Source of the DNA: Steroidobacteraceae bacterium
GTDB taxonomy: Bacteria > Pseudomonadota > Gammaproteobacteria > Steroidobacterales > Steroidobacteraceae
Assembly: GCA_025451845.1 (NCBI GenBank)
Contig: JANWJS010000028.1
Coordinates: 154,189 to 218,188 of the forward strand
Reading direction: 5' to 3'
DNA: 64,000 nucleotides
Shown here piece by piece: positions 49,340 through 56,999 of this stretch (positions are counted from its first letter, which is position 1; each line of letters begins with the position of its first letter). A program made the translations under genes and the position numbers. The notes under the pieces were generated by a model. The model made no database searches. It saw nothing but the letters and a program-made list of their open reading frames with translations, and was not told where the DNA came from.

Positions 49340-49719
49340 GTAGCGCCATTTCGCCACCGTTTCCCGCCACGGGACACCTGGCCGAGGTGCGGGTGTTCGA
49401 CTCCGGGACGCTCCAGGAGATCCACCGCCAGCCCCTCTCGGCCTAGCGACCCCCATCGCACGCGCGTGCCGCACTCCACTCGCTGATCCTCGATCAGACG
49501 ATCCGCCTTCGCGACTACGAGGGACCGATCCTGCCCGGCGTGCGGCTCGGCAATGGCTGCCCTGCCGCCAAGTCCGACGTGATGATTGGCGAGCGCGGGA
49601 TCACGGTGCTCTTCCAGAAGAGCGCTCACAACGCCTTGCTGCTCGCGGCCGCCTATGCAAAAGCGAGGCGCCCGTCTCGGGGCTCGGCAAGAGAAAGCTG
49701 CCGCTGCTTTTTCAGGTAG
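49340..49719 (+). pseudogene. Decayed coding region with an in-frame stop
   Basis: One frame has strong G/C in third positions and reads HLAEVRVFDSGTLQEIHRQP, then TAG at 49444-49446, then LILDQTIRLRDYEGPILPG, VRLGNGCPAAKSDVMIGERG and ITVLFQKSAHNALLLAAAYA before becoming non-coding and ending at TAG 49717-49719. This codon pattern suggests a gene that lost its start and gained a stop. I do not recognise the family. Confidence 0.4.
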
Positions 49720-49871
49720 CCGTGGTGTGTACAGTTCGATTCACTCTGCCGGACACATCTTCTGGCAAGCTAACGTTGAATGTATCCTCGTCCAAAGGCG
49801 AGCCCGTTCAGCGCTTGACTACCAGGATCATGTGTAATATATTTCTTACACATATCCGCCGGAGCTGAACA

Positions 49872-50186
49872 CTGAGGACTACAGGGGAACGCCTACTGGT
49901 TGTACTGGGCGCGCTGGCCAATCCGCATCGGCTGCGCATCATCGGAATGCTCAATGCAAAGGGCCGCGAGTACGTGAGTCAGCTTGCACGAGAAATCGGG
50001 ATAAGTCGGCCATTACTGCACCTTCATCTGCAGAAGCTGGAAGCTGCGGGCTTGGTCAGCAGCAAGCTCGAGCTTTCCCCCGAGGGCAAGGCGCTCAACT
50101 ACTTCGAAGTGACTCGATTTTCGATAGAGGTCACGCCGGCAAGCATCTCTAAAGCCATAGCGACGCTCCCGGCAGAATCAGATTGA
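49872..50186 (+). CDS. Winged-helix (ArsR-like) regulator, probably from a CTG start
   Basis: The protein-like frame reads RTTGERLLVVLGALANPHRL, then RIIGMLNAKGREYVSQLARE, then IGISRPLLHLHLQKLEAAGL, a full winged helix-turn-helix (first helix, helix 2, recognition helix RPLLHLHLQKLEAAGL, wing). The ATG at 49947 would delete the first helix. The only start-like codon upstream is CTG 49872, seven bases after GGAG, giving 104 residues; otherwise the gene is 5'-truncated. It is followed after 15 bases by a small membrane protein gene, so it likely regulates that module. Confidence 0.65.
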   Translation: MRTTGERLLVVLGALANPHRLRIIGMLNAKGREYVSQLAREIGISRPLLHLHLQKLEAAGLVSSKLELSPEGKALNYFEVTRFSIEVTPASISKAIATLPAESD

Positions 50187-50200
50187 AATAGGGGTCCGGT

Positions 50201-50458
50201 ATGACGACTGTCGACGTTCCAGGCATCATTTACGCGGTGGTCCTCGGTACCATGGTGATCTTCGGAATTAAATACATCTCCGGCATTATTCAGGCCCGGG
50301 CCGTCGGGACAAGCGAGAAGCAATACCGCGCTCTTGCGGAGAAAACCGCAGCCTCCCAGTCGGAAAATCAGGAAGCCTTGTCCGCGATTCACGCGGAGCT
50401 TTCCAAAATGGCATCGCGTCTGGTGGAGATAGAGAAGATTCTGAAGCAGGTTGAATGA
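50201..50458 (+). CDS. Single-helix membrane protein with coiled coil (85 aa)
   Basis: ATG 50201 gives 85 residues: one N-terminal membrane helix (IIYAVVLGTMVIFGIKYIS) followed by a charged helix with heptads (YRALAEKTAASQ and HAELSKMASRLVEIEKILKQ). The layout resembles PspB-like small inner-membrane proteins but the sequence is not PspB. It stands between the winged-helix gene and a four-helix membrane protein gene, apparently in one operon. Function unknown. Confidence 0.65.
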   Translation: MTTVDVPGIIYAVVLGTMVIFGIKYISGIIQARAVGTSEKQYRALAEKTAASQSENQEALSAIHAELSKMASRLVEIEKILKQVE

Positions 50459-50494
50459 GATTACACGTCAACTTCCCGTGAAAGGCGGCGAAAT

Positions 50495-50932
50495 ATGAAT
50501 ACCATGTCCACCTTGCGGCTCAATCTACTGCGCGTGTTCTATCTCGTCCTGGTGCTCGGGATTGGATTGGACATGCACGTATGGTCGAAGATGATCCACG
50601 AGGTCTATTCAATGCCATTGGATTCCGGGACCGTGATCTGCATGCTGTTCGCTCTTTCCGTACTGTCAATTCTGGGCCTGCGATACCCGTTGAAAATGCT
50701 CCCGGTGCTGTTCTGGGAATTGACCTGGAAAGCCTCCTGGCTGCTCAGTGTCGCGCTACCGCATTGGCTGCGAGGGCAGTGGAATAAGGATCTCGGGACA
50801 ACTACCTTCGCCGTCGGGATGATCGTTATCTTTGTCCCGCTCGTCCCCTGGTCATATGTCTTTGAGCACTTCGTGAAGAAGTCAGGAGATCCATGGTGGC
50901 AACATTCGGCGGCCGATCCGGTGAGCGAGTGA
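50495..50932 (+). CDS. Four-helix membrane protein of unknown function (145 aa)
   Basis: ATG 50495 gives 145 residues with about four hydrophobic helices (LNLLRVFYLVLVLGIGLDM, VICMLFALSVLSILGL, MLPVLFWELTWKASWLLSVA, TFAVGMIVIFVPLVPWSYVF). Conserved-looking features are MHVWSKMIHE and ELTWKASWLL. It is 36 bases downstream of the coiled-coil membrane protein gene and probably cotranscribed with the winged-helix regulator. No assigned family. Confidence 0.7.
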   Translation: MNTMSTLRLNLLRVFYLVLVLGIGLDMHVWSKMIHEVYSMPLDSGTVICMLFALSVLSILGLRYPLKMLPVLFWELTWKASWLLSVALPHWLRGQWNKDLGTTTFAVGMIVIFVPLVPWSYVFEHFVKKSGDPWWQHSAADPVSE

Positions 50933-51098
50933 TCGCCTGTATAAGCGAAGATCCGCCACCAGGTACGTGGATTATCATCCACCATCCGCCCCTAACGAAT
51001 TTCACAGCCATACCCCGTGCTCCCGGGAGCAGTGAGGATGCCTGCGCATTATCTATGCGCATTTCGACGTAGTAAAATGCCGCATCCGGGGAGACACC

Positions 51099-51347
51099 AT
51101 GCCGCGCCGCCCTTCCCCTGCTTTGGTCGCCAAGCGTCCTACCAACGTCAGCATTCGCAGTGATCTGCTCGCCGCCGCCCGCGAAGCCGGAGTCAATCTC
51201 TCGGCGACGCTCGAGCGTGCACTAACCGAGGAGCTGGCTGCGGGCAGGCGCAAGCAGTGGCGTGAAGAAAGCAGCGAGGCGATCCAGGCCTACAACGAGC
51301 ATGTGGAGAAACACGGCACATTCTCCGACGACATGCGAAACTTCTGA
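51099..51347 (+). CDS. ccdA: CcdA-type antitoxin
   Basis: The 82-residue protein has an N-terminal ribbon-helix-helix (KRPTNVSIRSDLLAAAREAGVNLSATLERAL) and a C-terminal CcdB-binding tail (WREESSEAIQAYNEHVEKHGTFSDDMRNF), both typical of chromosomal CcdA. CcdA binds and neutralises CcdB, a gyrase poison, and represses the operon. The stop overlaps the ccdB start (TGATG) but ccdB is broken, so this is an orphan antitoxin. Confidence 0.88.
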   Translation: MPRRPSPALVAKRPTNVSIRSDLLAAAREAGVNLSATLERALTEELAAGRRKQWREESSEAIQAYNEHVEKHGTFSDDMRNF

Positions 51348-51460
51348 TGGCGCAGTTCACTGTCTACCGGAACAAGAACGCGGGTTCCAAGGCAACATTT
51401 CCCTTTCTCGTCGACGTGTAGTCGGATCTTTTGGAAGACCTGCACGCGAGAGTAGTCGAG
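51347..51460 (+). pseudogene. ccdB: Broken ccdB toxin gene (nonsense codon and 3' deletion)
   Basis: Starting at the coupled ATG, the frame reads MAQFTVYRNKNAGSKATFPF then LVDV and TAG at 51419-51421; beyond it SDLLEDLHARVV continues the CcdB pattern, where the usual sequence is LLDVQSDLLDDLxTRVV. The TAG is a one-base change from CAG. After RVV the rest of CcdB is missing and the phosphatase gene end begins. Both lesions independently inactivate the toxin. Confidence 0.88.
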
Positions 51461-51462
51461 AC

Positions 51463-51939
51463 TCAGGCTGCTCGTGTCTGGCGGCGCAGATGCTCGATGA
51501 GCCCCCTCGAGGCCTCCTCGATCAGATCCAACACGTCCTCGAAACCGTTCGGCCCCCCGTAGTACGGGTCCGGAACTTCAGTGATGCCGACCTCGGGCGC
51601 GAACTCGAGGAAGAGCCGCAGCCGGTCGCGAGCATGAGGCGGTGCGCGGCGCTCCAATGCGCTCAGGTTCTCGCGATCCATGGCGAGGATGAGGTCGAAG
51701 TTCTCGAAATCGCGCGGCTCGACCACGCGCGCGCGAAGCGCCGAGAGATCGTAACCGCGCCGGGCTGCGGCCTGCCGCGTACGCCGGTCAGGAGGCTCCC
51801 CCACGTGGTAGCCGGCCGTGCCGGCGGAGTCGATTTCCAACACGATGTCCGGCGCCTCGCCAGATGCGACGGCGCGAAATACTACCTCCGCGGTGGGCGA
51901 GCGACAGATATTGCCGAGGCAGACGAAAAGTATTTTCAC
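51463..51939 (-). CDS. Low-molecular-weight protein tyrosine phosphatase
   Basis: The 158-residue protein opens MKILFVCLGNICRSPTAEVVF, the CX5R P-loop with nucleophile C7 and R13. DSAGTAGYHVGEPPD and the DPYYGG acid loop near residue 128 are also present. It removes phosphate from tyrosines, often on polysaccharide-synthesis kinases. In Pseudomonas the homologous ptpA lies between kdsB and murB/rne in this same orientation, so it is probably a backbone gene inside an otherwise accessory stretch. Confidence 0.93.
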   Translation of the reverse strand: MKILFVCLGNICRSPTAEVVFRAVASGEAPDIVLEIDSAGTAGYHVGEPPDRRTRQAAARRGYDLSALRARVVEPRDFENFDLILAMDRENLSALERRAPPHARDRLRLFLEFAPEVGITEVPDPYYGGPNGFEDVLDLIEEASRGLIEHLRRQTRAA

Positions 51940-52264
51940 TCAAGCCCTTACATGCAGCGAACAATGGACATGAGCCTCGCCCAAGCAGGCATCAAAGCCG
52001 GTGGCTTCACGGGCAAGGTTCCTACGTGATCTTACGCTTAAGCAGCTTTCTCGAGGAGTGGATATGGTGCAGATAGAGATACGCAGGCCCGACGAAGTCG
52101 CCGCCTATCTCCGCCGCATGGAGCCCGCCCTGCTCTCGACAAAGCTATCGGACCTCGAGCGCCCGAATATTTGGTATTTTCCGCGTCGTTACGCAGAATG
52201 TCGTCGGCACTGCCGATAACGAGCCGAGATGCGAAAGTGTAGACTTTTCAGCTGACGGAGCATG
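51940..52264. other. Gap between phosphatase and kinase pseudogene
   Basis: This region has no recognisable gene. A short open frame at 52064-52219 (VQIEIRRPDEVAAYLRRMEP onward, 51 residues, GGAG upstream) could be expressed but has no family and ends in a Cys/Arg-rich stretch. The left end must hold the phosphatase promoter. Confidence 0.35.
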
Positions 52265-53256
52265 TCATGATCGTTCGCGCCCGACGGGAACGTGTATCTC
52301 GAAACGGCAACCACGGCCCGCCAGGCCGTACATGATCTGCACCATACCACCCATGCGTGCGACGGCTTGCTTGACGATCGTGAGACCCAAGCCGGCCCCA
52401 GGTATGTCCCGCTGCCGCCCGCGATAGAAACGCTCAAAGACTTTCGAGTGGTCGCTTGTCGGAATGCCGGGCCCATCATCGCTAACTGCGAGAACCACTA
52501 AATCACGCGTCGAACCCGTGACTGACAACTCGACGACGATCCGTCCGTTGTCGCACCCGTAGCGAATGGCGTTATCGATCAAGTTCTGTAGGGCGGATTG
52601 GAGAGCGTGCACATCCAGGCAAGCGATGAGGGTTTCCGGGCCTTCGAGCGAAATATCCATACCGCGTGACATCGCGGTCGGAACGAAGGACCCAATTTCC
52701 TCACGCACCAATTGGGACACATTAATCGGTTCCGACGGCGTCGCGGCATGCGCCCTTTCCACGCGCGCCAAGACGAGAAGCTGCTGAACCACGTGCGAGG
52801 CCCGACTGATCGCAGCATTCATCGATCGCTGCGCTTCAGACCGTTCCTCTTCAGTCCTCCCTTTGGCCAACACGTGCGCTTGCGCGCTGATCACGGCCAG
52901 CGGAGTGCGCACCTCGTGCGCGGCATTGGCGACGAAAATCTGTTCTGCTTTGACCTTCTGGAGCAGTTGCGCCAGCAGAACGTCGAGCGCCGTGACCCGA
53001 GGAGCCAATTCGGCATATTGCGGCACAACGCCGACCGGCCCCAGGTCATCCGGCGATCGGGATGCAATACGCTCGGATAGTTGTCGTAGGGTCGGATCCC
53101 GTGCCCAATGGCAAGCCAGATCGGCAGCAATATGACCGGGAACGCGATCAGCATGTATTTGGTCAGGTCGCTGGCCCAAGCCTTTAACAGCCAGCCGTTC
53201 GCGAGCCGCGGTTGCGCAACCAGGATGGACCAGCGAGGTGTGTCGAACGACTGCCG
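52265..53256 (-). pseudogene. Frameshifted sensor histidine kinase
   Basis: The 3' part is a good kinase: HAMP/dimerisation VKAEQIFVANAAHEVRTPLA with phospho-His, N box NLIDNAIRYG, G1 SDDGPGIP, FERFYRG and GAGLGLTIVKQAVARMGG. Its membrane helix (MLIAFPVILLPIWLAIGHGIRP) lies in another frame; LRQLSERIASRSPDD resumes one base off, consistent with loss of a C in the CCC at 53089-53091. Further upstream in the same frame come DTPRWSILVAQPRLANGWLL and a TAA at 53257-53259. So it has a -1 shift and lacks an intact sensor half. A cognate regulator gene is absent. Confidence 0.8.
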
Positions 53257-53261
53257 TTAGG

Positions 53262-53495
53262 GAGCAAGTCGGGGTTCATCTCGGAGATTGTTTCTGCGCA
53301 GCAGTGTGATGGTATACCAGGTGCCGAGCGGCCTGAAGGCATTGATCTAATAGCTCGGGGCAGTCCTCGGCTCGCTTGCCGCAGATACATCCTTTGCCGC
53401 TCGCAACCGGAACCGTCGGTGCCCGGAAGACCCGAGATGCCGCCGCCGCCGACCACTTGATCATCCAGGCTAGCGACGAAATACGCCGACCGCCG
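53262..53495 (-). pseudogene. Fragmented GNAT acetyltransferase
   Basis: Pieces of one GNAT protein are spread over two frames: RRSAYFVASLDDQVVGGGGI and CERQRMYLRQASRGL in one, ELLDQCLQAARHL in another, then CAETISEMN back in the first. These match the usual order of VAxxDGxVVGGGG, E-x-x-RMYL, ARG(L)G..LL..CL..AR and the YLETISEM strand. At least two frameshifts separate them. It abuts the kinase remnant. Confidence 0.65.
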
Positions 53496-53572
53496 ATGGC
53501 CATATGACAGTCTTGCCGCAGAATGGCGAGCAGTGGGAGTAACATATATGGCGGAAATCCGCAGGTAACACC

Positions 53573-53971
53573 ATGACCCTGAAGAAGCGCTCTGCTCGCA
53601 CCGGCCTCGAGTCGCAACCGCGCGGGGCGAGCCTCCCGCAATCGTTCGCACGAGTCGCCCAAGCATTCGCTCATGATGCACGGGTCACTCACGGTGGCAG
53701 GGGCTTCGGCGCGAGCGCCTTGAAGGTCGACGGCAAGATCTTCGCCATGCTTTCGTCCGCGGGACAATTCGTCGTCAAGTTGCCGGGTACGCGCGTGGAT
53801 GAGATGGTTCGCTCCGGAATGGGGCAACACTTCGACGCGCGGCGCGGCAGGAAGATGAAGGAATGGTTGGCGCTCGACGGCCGGGAGCAAGCGTGGCTCG
53901 CACTCGCATTGGAGGCGTGCCGCTTTGTGGCGGGGCACCCGAGCGACCGAGCGCTGGCGCCAAGCCGCTGA
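53573..53971 (+). CDS. TfoX/YjbR-like domain protein
   Basis: The 132-residue protein carries GRGFGASALKVDGKIFAMLS, SAGQFVVKLPGTRVDEMVRSGMGQHF and MKEWLAL, the pattern of TfoX N-terminal/MmcQ-YjbR-like domains (K-x-x-GKxFA, L-P, RGRKMKEW). Such proteins are small and mostly uncharacterised. It is oriented away from the pseudogene cluster and its frame is intact. N terminus is basic and probably flexible. Confidence 0.72.
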   Translation: MTLKKRSARTGLESQPRGASLPQSFARVAQAFAHDARVTHGGRGFGASALKVDGKIFAMLSSAGQFVVKLPGTRVDEMVRSGMGQHFDARRGRKMKEWLALDGREQAWLALALEACRFVAGHPSDRALAPSR

Positions 53972-54036
53972 GCTGAGCTACCCGCACCCTTTTTACCGCG
54001 ACCGCTCCGCTCAGGAAGCGCTATCGTTTTCGACCG

Positions 54037-54564
54037 CTATCCACCCGTCGTTGTGAGCGTGAGGACGTCAATCTTCCAGCCTCCACCGTCACGCTCGAGA
54101 GCCGCAATCCAGTGAATGCGGTCATTGAACGAGTCGCCGCGGGAATCCGTGGCGCGAACGTTGACGACGATTTCCAGATAGGCGTGGTTGCCCACCCGAT
54201 CCTCGGTCTGAGGCGCCCCAGGCTCGATCGTGTACTGGACCTGGCTGCCGAGCGGGTTCTTCCGAAAGAACTCCCCGAGTGCCATCTTGTGGTGGTAGGA
54301 ATACGGGGAAGCATCTACCAGAATCGCAGGATCTTGCGTGAAGGCGTGCAGGAATGCGGAAAGATCGTGCCGGTTCGATGCGGTCAACTCCGCCCTGGCC
54401 GCGTCCATCAACGGATCGTCCGTCGAGCTTTCTCTGGTAGACCCCCCACTCAGGGGTGGCGTTGCAGCGTACGCGATCATGGCGGAATCCATCGTGACTG
54501 TGCCCGCGAGTGCCGCCGCCAGAGCGGCCCACAACATGACGGATCGGAAGCGGGAATTTCTCAT
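54037..54564 (-). CDS. Exported SnoaL/NTF2-like protein
   Basis: ATG 54564 gives 175 residues with a signal peptide of about 33 residues (MLWAALAAALAGTVTMDSAMIAYA). The mature part has an NTF2-like pattern: MDAARAELTASNRHDLSAFLHAFTQDPAILVD, YHHKMALGEFFRKNP, then beta strands ending WIAALERDGGGWKIDVLTLT. Such domains bind small ligands or act as enzymes; the role is unknown. An upstream in-frame start adds 8 residues. Confidence 0.7.
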   Translation of the reverse strand: MRNSRFRSVMLWAALAAALAGTVTMDSAMIAYAATPPLSGGSTRESSTDDPLMDAARAELTASNRHDLSAFLHAFTQDPAILVDASPYSYHHKMALGEFFRKNPLGSQVQYTIEPGAPQTEDRVGNHAYLEIVVNVRATDSRGDSFNDRIHWIAALERDGGGWKIDVLTLTTTGG

Positions 54565-55015
54565 CGGTAAATCATCAGTCCTGAGCATCTGAGCTCGATC
54601 GCCAACCGTATTGCAGGTGTCTGCCTTCGCTAGGGCACTGACGGCAGCGGAGCAGGAGACGGGCTGCGAAGAATGGGGGATGCGAATTCACGGACATCGT
54701 CTGTTTGTGCCCAAATGCTACTGCAGCGGACCCACGGTTCATCGCCGAGAAATGCTCGGTCCGGCGCACCTCTCGGCGCGTTTCCCTGGAATAGGGCTTC
54801 GCCCCAGCAAACGGCGGGCGCGCGGGCGTTTGGGCCCGGATGCTGGCGATCGAACCCTCGATCGGCAGCTCGTGCATGGGGCTACTCGACGATGCGGCGG
54901 CGATGTTCGGTCAAGGCGGCCGGACCGTCTGTGTCGGGGCGGTGCCGGCAGTGCAGTATCTGATGCACAGGGGACCGCTGCGCATCGCGCGCGACTACGG
55001 CGCGCTCGGACGAAG
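54565..55015. other. Gap without a convincing gene
   Basis: Most of this region lacks coding character. From 54840 a plus-strand frame becomes codon-biased (IEPSIGSSCMGLLDDAAAMF, then GQGGRTVCVGAVPAVQYLMH) and runs to 55070, overlapping the 3' end of the next minus-strand gene. It may be a fragment of a displaced gene; I cannot name it. Confidence 0.35.
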
Positions 55016-55597
55016 TTATTTTACGCTGTACCCGCGGCCTTCCAGGCATGCACTGAGAGCGCGGCGGTAGTCCGACGCATTCTGCGACATCGCAGCCGCT
55101 TGCTGCTGCTCCTGCGCGCTCATCTCCATTTCATTCTGTTGTACACGCTGGGCATCGCTGGCGCTGCCGATCATGGCGCCGGTGAGACCGCCGAACACCG
55201 CTCCAGCCCCCCTGTCCCAGCCAGGCGAGATGGCGGCGCCGAGCACGGCGCCTGCGATCGCGCCGATGGCAGTGCCGGTGCCTGGCGGCGGGCCGCTTGC
55301 GACCACGCGATACTCCGGAGGCACATTGGACGCACTGGGATCAAAGCCCGTCTGGTGAACCGCCCAGAGGCTGCACTCATACCGGTCGCGGCTCTGCTGA
55401 TCGGCAGATTGGCCATTCTGCGGATAGGCGAAAACAGTCGTATTCGGCGGTGGGCCGGCATAGGCCGCGGGCGGGGGATCCGGCCGAGGCGCGGGGTGCG
55501 TAGCGCAGGCCGCGAGACTCAGGGCCAGGGCCGAAAGCGCGGCGATCCCCGCCATGCCCCTGAGAGTCGACGAACCTTGCAACAATTTGATACACAT
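55016..55597 (-). CDS. Glycine-zipper lipoprotein
   Basis: ATG 55597 gives 193 residues with a signal peptide ending LAAC (lipobox, Cys at about residue 31). A Pro-rich segment leads to ADQQSRDRYECSLWAVHQTGFDPS, a conserved element in several outer-membrane-type lipoproteins, followed by a glycine-zipper hydrophobic stretch (TAIGAIAGAVLGAAIS, GAGAVFGGLTGAMIG). The C-terminal part is Gln/Ala/Ser-rich and ends YRRALSACLEGRGYSVK. Probably an envelope protein of unknown role. Confidence 0.8.
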   Translation of the reverse strand: MCIKLLQGSSTLRGMAGIAALSALALSLAACATHPAPRPDPPPAAYAGPPPNTTVFAYPQNGQSADQQSRDRYECSLWAVHQTGFDPSASNVPPEYRVVASGPPPGTGTAIGAIAGAVLGAAISPGWDRGAGAVFGGLTGAMIGSASDAQRVQQNEMEMSAQEQQQAAAMSQNASDYRRALSACLEGRGYSVK

Positions 55598-55879
55598 GGC
55601 TTTTCCCTTACGCGAGCCCGCTCCCATCGCTCAACGTGGGGGCGATTCGCGGGTTGACAACCGGGGCCTTGGCACTCGCCATCCGTGGCGCAAATTATAC
55701 CTCCCAGCGGACCCGGCTCCCGAGCCGTGGTTCACTCTGGAGTCATCAGCACAACTCGAAGGAAAATGGATTATTTTGCCTTCAACTCGCGAATGCGGAG
55801 AGGCTCTGGACATTAGAAGCGCCATCCAAAACGCGGATCGGAGCTGAGATTATGCTCCCGCGCCATGGGAGCTCACGCG

Positions 55880-56005
55880 ATGCAATACGTCAACCTCGGC
55901 AATACCCGGCTCAAGGTCTCGCGCATCTGCCTCGGATGCATGAGCGATGCGGTGACAGAGGGCGCTTGGCGGCATCGGGCCATGCGGCCCCGATGGTATG
56001 GGTGA
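55880..56005 (+). pseudogene. N-terminal stub of an aldo/keto reductase
   Basis: ATG 55880 opens MQYVNLGNTRLKVSRICLGC, the standard N terminus of aldo/keto reductases (Y..LG.TGLKVSR.CLG.M). After MSD the family pattern is lost (AVTEGAWRHRAMRPRWYG) and TGA follows at 56003-56005. Only ~23 of ~320 residues remain, right beside the end of kdsB, so it marks a deletion point. Confidence 0.8.
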
Positions 56006-56019
56006 TCTCGCGTGCCGCT

Positions 56020-56784
56020 CTATGGCGCCATCAGTGTCGCAACACGCTCCAGGTCTTCCGCTGTATTGACGTCCGGGCCCGGCCTTTCCGTCGCGTCGGC
56101 GACCCGGATCAGGAGACCATTCTCCAACGCGCGCAGCTGCTCCAGCCTCTCGGCCTTCTCCAGCGCCGTGGGCGCGAGCGCTGCGAGGTGCCGCAACGCA
56201 CCCACGCGGTAGGCGTAGATCCCGATATGCCGCCGCGCGCCGGTAAACTCGCGCTGGCTCGACAAGCCCGCGACAGCTCCGTCGCGATTCCAGGGAATCG
56301 GCGCGCGACTGAAATAGAGCGCCCTGCCCTTCGAGTCGGCGACCACCTTCACTGCGTTGGGATCGAGAAACTCCTCCAGCGATTCCACCGGCGTCGCCAG
56401 GGTGGCGATCGCCACGTCACGATCCGAGTCCAACAATGCGGCCACCTGCCGAATGATGGCCGGCGGGATGAGTGGCTCGTCACCCTGGACATTGACCACG
56501 ATGTCGGCCTCCGGCCAGCCCTCGATGACCGCGAGCTCCGCGAGGCGGTCAGTTCCGGATGCGTGTGCGGGGGATGTCATGCGCGCCACGGCACCGAAGG
56601 CGTTCGCGGCAGACGCGATCGCAGCATCGTCCGTGGCTATGAAGACATCGCGGGCACCGGAGGTGCGGGCGCGCTCATAAACCCACTGCAGCATCGGCTT
56701 GCCCCGGATCGGCACAAGCATTTTCCCCGGCAGACGCGTCGAGCCGTGGCGCGCGGGGATGGCGACGTGGAAAGAGCAGGTCAC
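56020..56784 (-). CDS. kdsB: 3-deoxy-manno-octulosonate cytidylyltransferase
   Basis: GTG 56784 gives 254 residues starting TCSFHVAIPARHGSTRLPGK, the CTP-binding KdsB signature; longer frames run into ycaR. VFIATDDAAIA, DIVVNVQGDEPLIPP, YFSRAPIPWNRD and HIGIYAYR are also diagnostic. It activates KDO as CMP-KDO for lipopolysaccharide inner core. It lies 19 bases after ycaR, and downstream sits the aldo/keto reductase stub. Confidence 0.95.
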   Translation of the reverse strand: MTCSFHVAIPARHGSTRLPGKMLVPIRGKPMLQWVYERARTSGARDVFIATDDAAIASAANAFGAVARMTSPAHASGTDRLAELAVIEGWPEADIVVNVQGDEPLIPPAIIRQVAALLDSDRDVAIATLATPVESLEEFLDPNAVKVVADSKGRALYFSRAPIPWNRDGAVAGLSSQREFTGARRHIGIYAYRVGALRHLAALAPTALEKAERLEQLRALENGLLIRVADATERPGPDVNTAEDLERVATLMAP

Positions 56785-56803
56785 GCGGACGCGGCGGGCC
56801 GGC

Positions 56804-56992
56804 TCAGCGCTCGAGGAGCGGGTCGTCGGCCGCGAGCTGCCGCGCCTCTTCCTCCAGCATGATCGGGACATCGTCGCGGACTGGATAGGCGAGGCGGTCG
56901 AGCCGACAGACGAGCACCTGTGACTCGCGCCGGTAGACCAGCGTTCCCTTGCAGACGGGACAGGCCAGGATATCGAGTAGGCGGGCGTCCAT
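56804..56992 (-). CDS. ycaR: YcaR/Trm112-like protein (UPF0434)
   Basis: ATG 56992 gives 62 residues: [51 protein letters not shown]. The CPVC knuckle and the DVPIML segment are standard for this short family, related to Trm112 methyltransferase activators. Its bacterial role is unclear. The lpxK-ycaR-kdsB order is the common one. Confidence 0.94.
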   Translation of the reverse strand: MDARLLDILACPVCKGTLVYRRESQVLVCRLDRLAYPVRDDVPIMLEEEARQLAADDPLLER

Positions 56993-56999
56993 CGGGAAT

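Noticed and set aside
54840-55070. Plus-strand frame of 76 codons, perhaps a STAS-like fragment
   Set aside because: Too short and overlaps the end of an intact lipoprotein gene; no diagnostic motif.
48354-56019. Integrated phage or insertion sequence
   Set aside because: No integrase, transposase, terminal inverted repeats or target duplications are visible, so only an accessory region is claimed.
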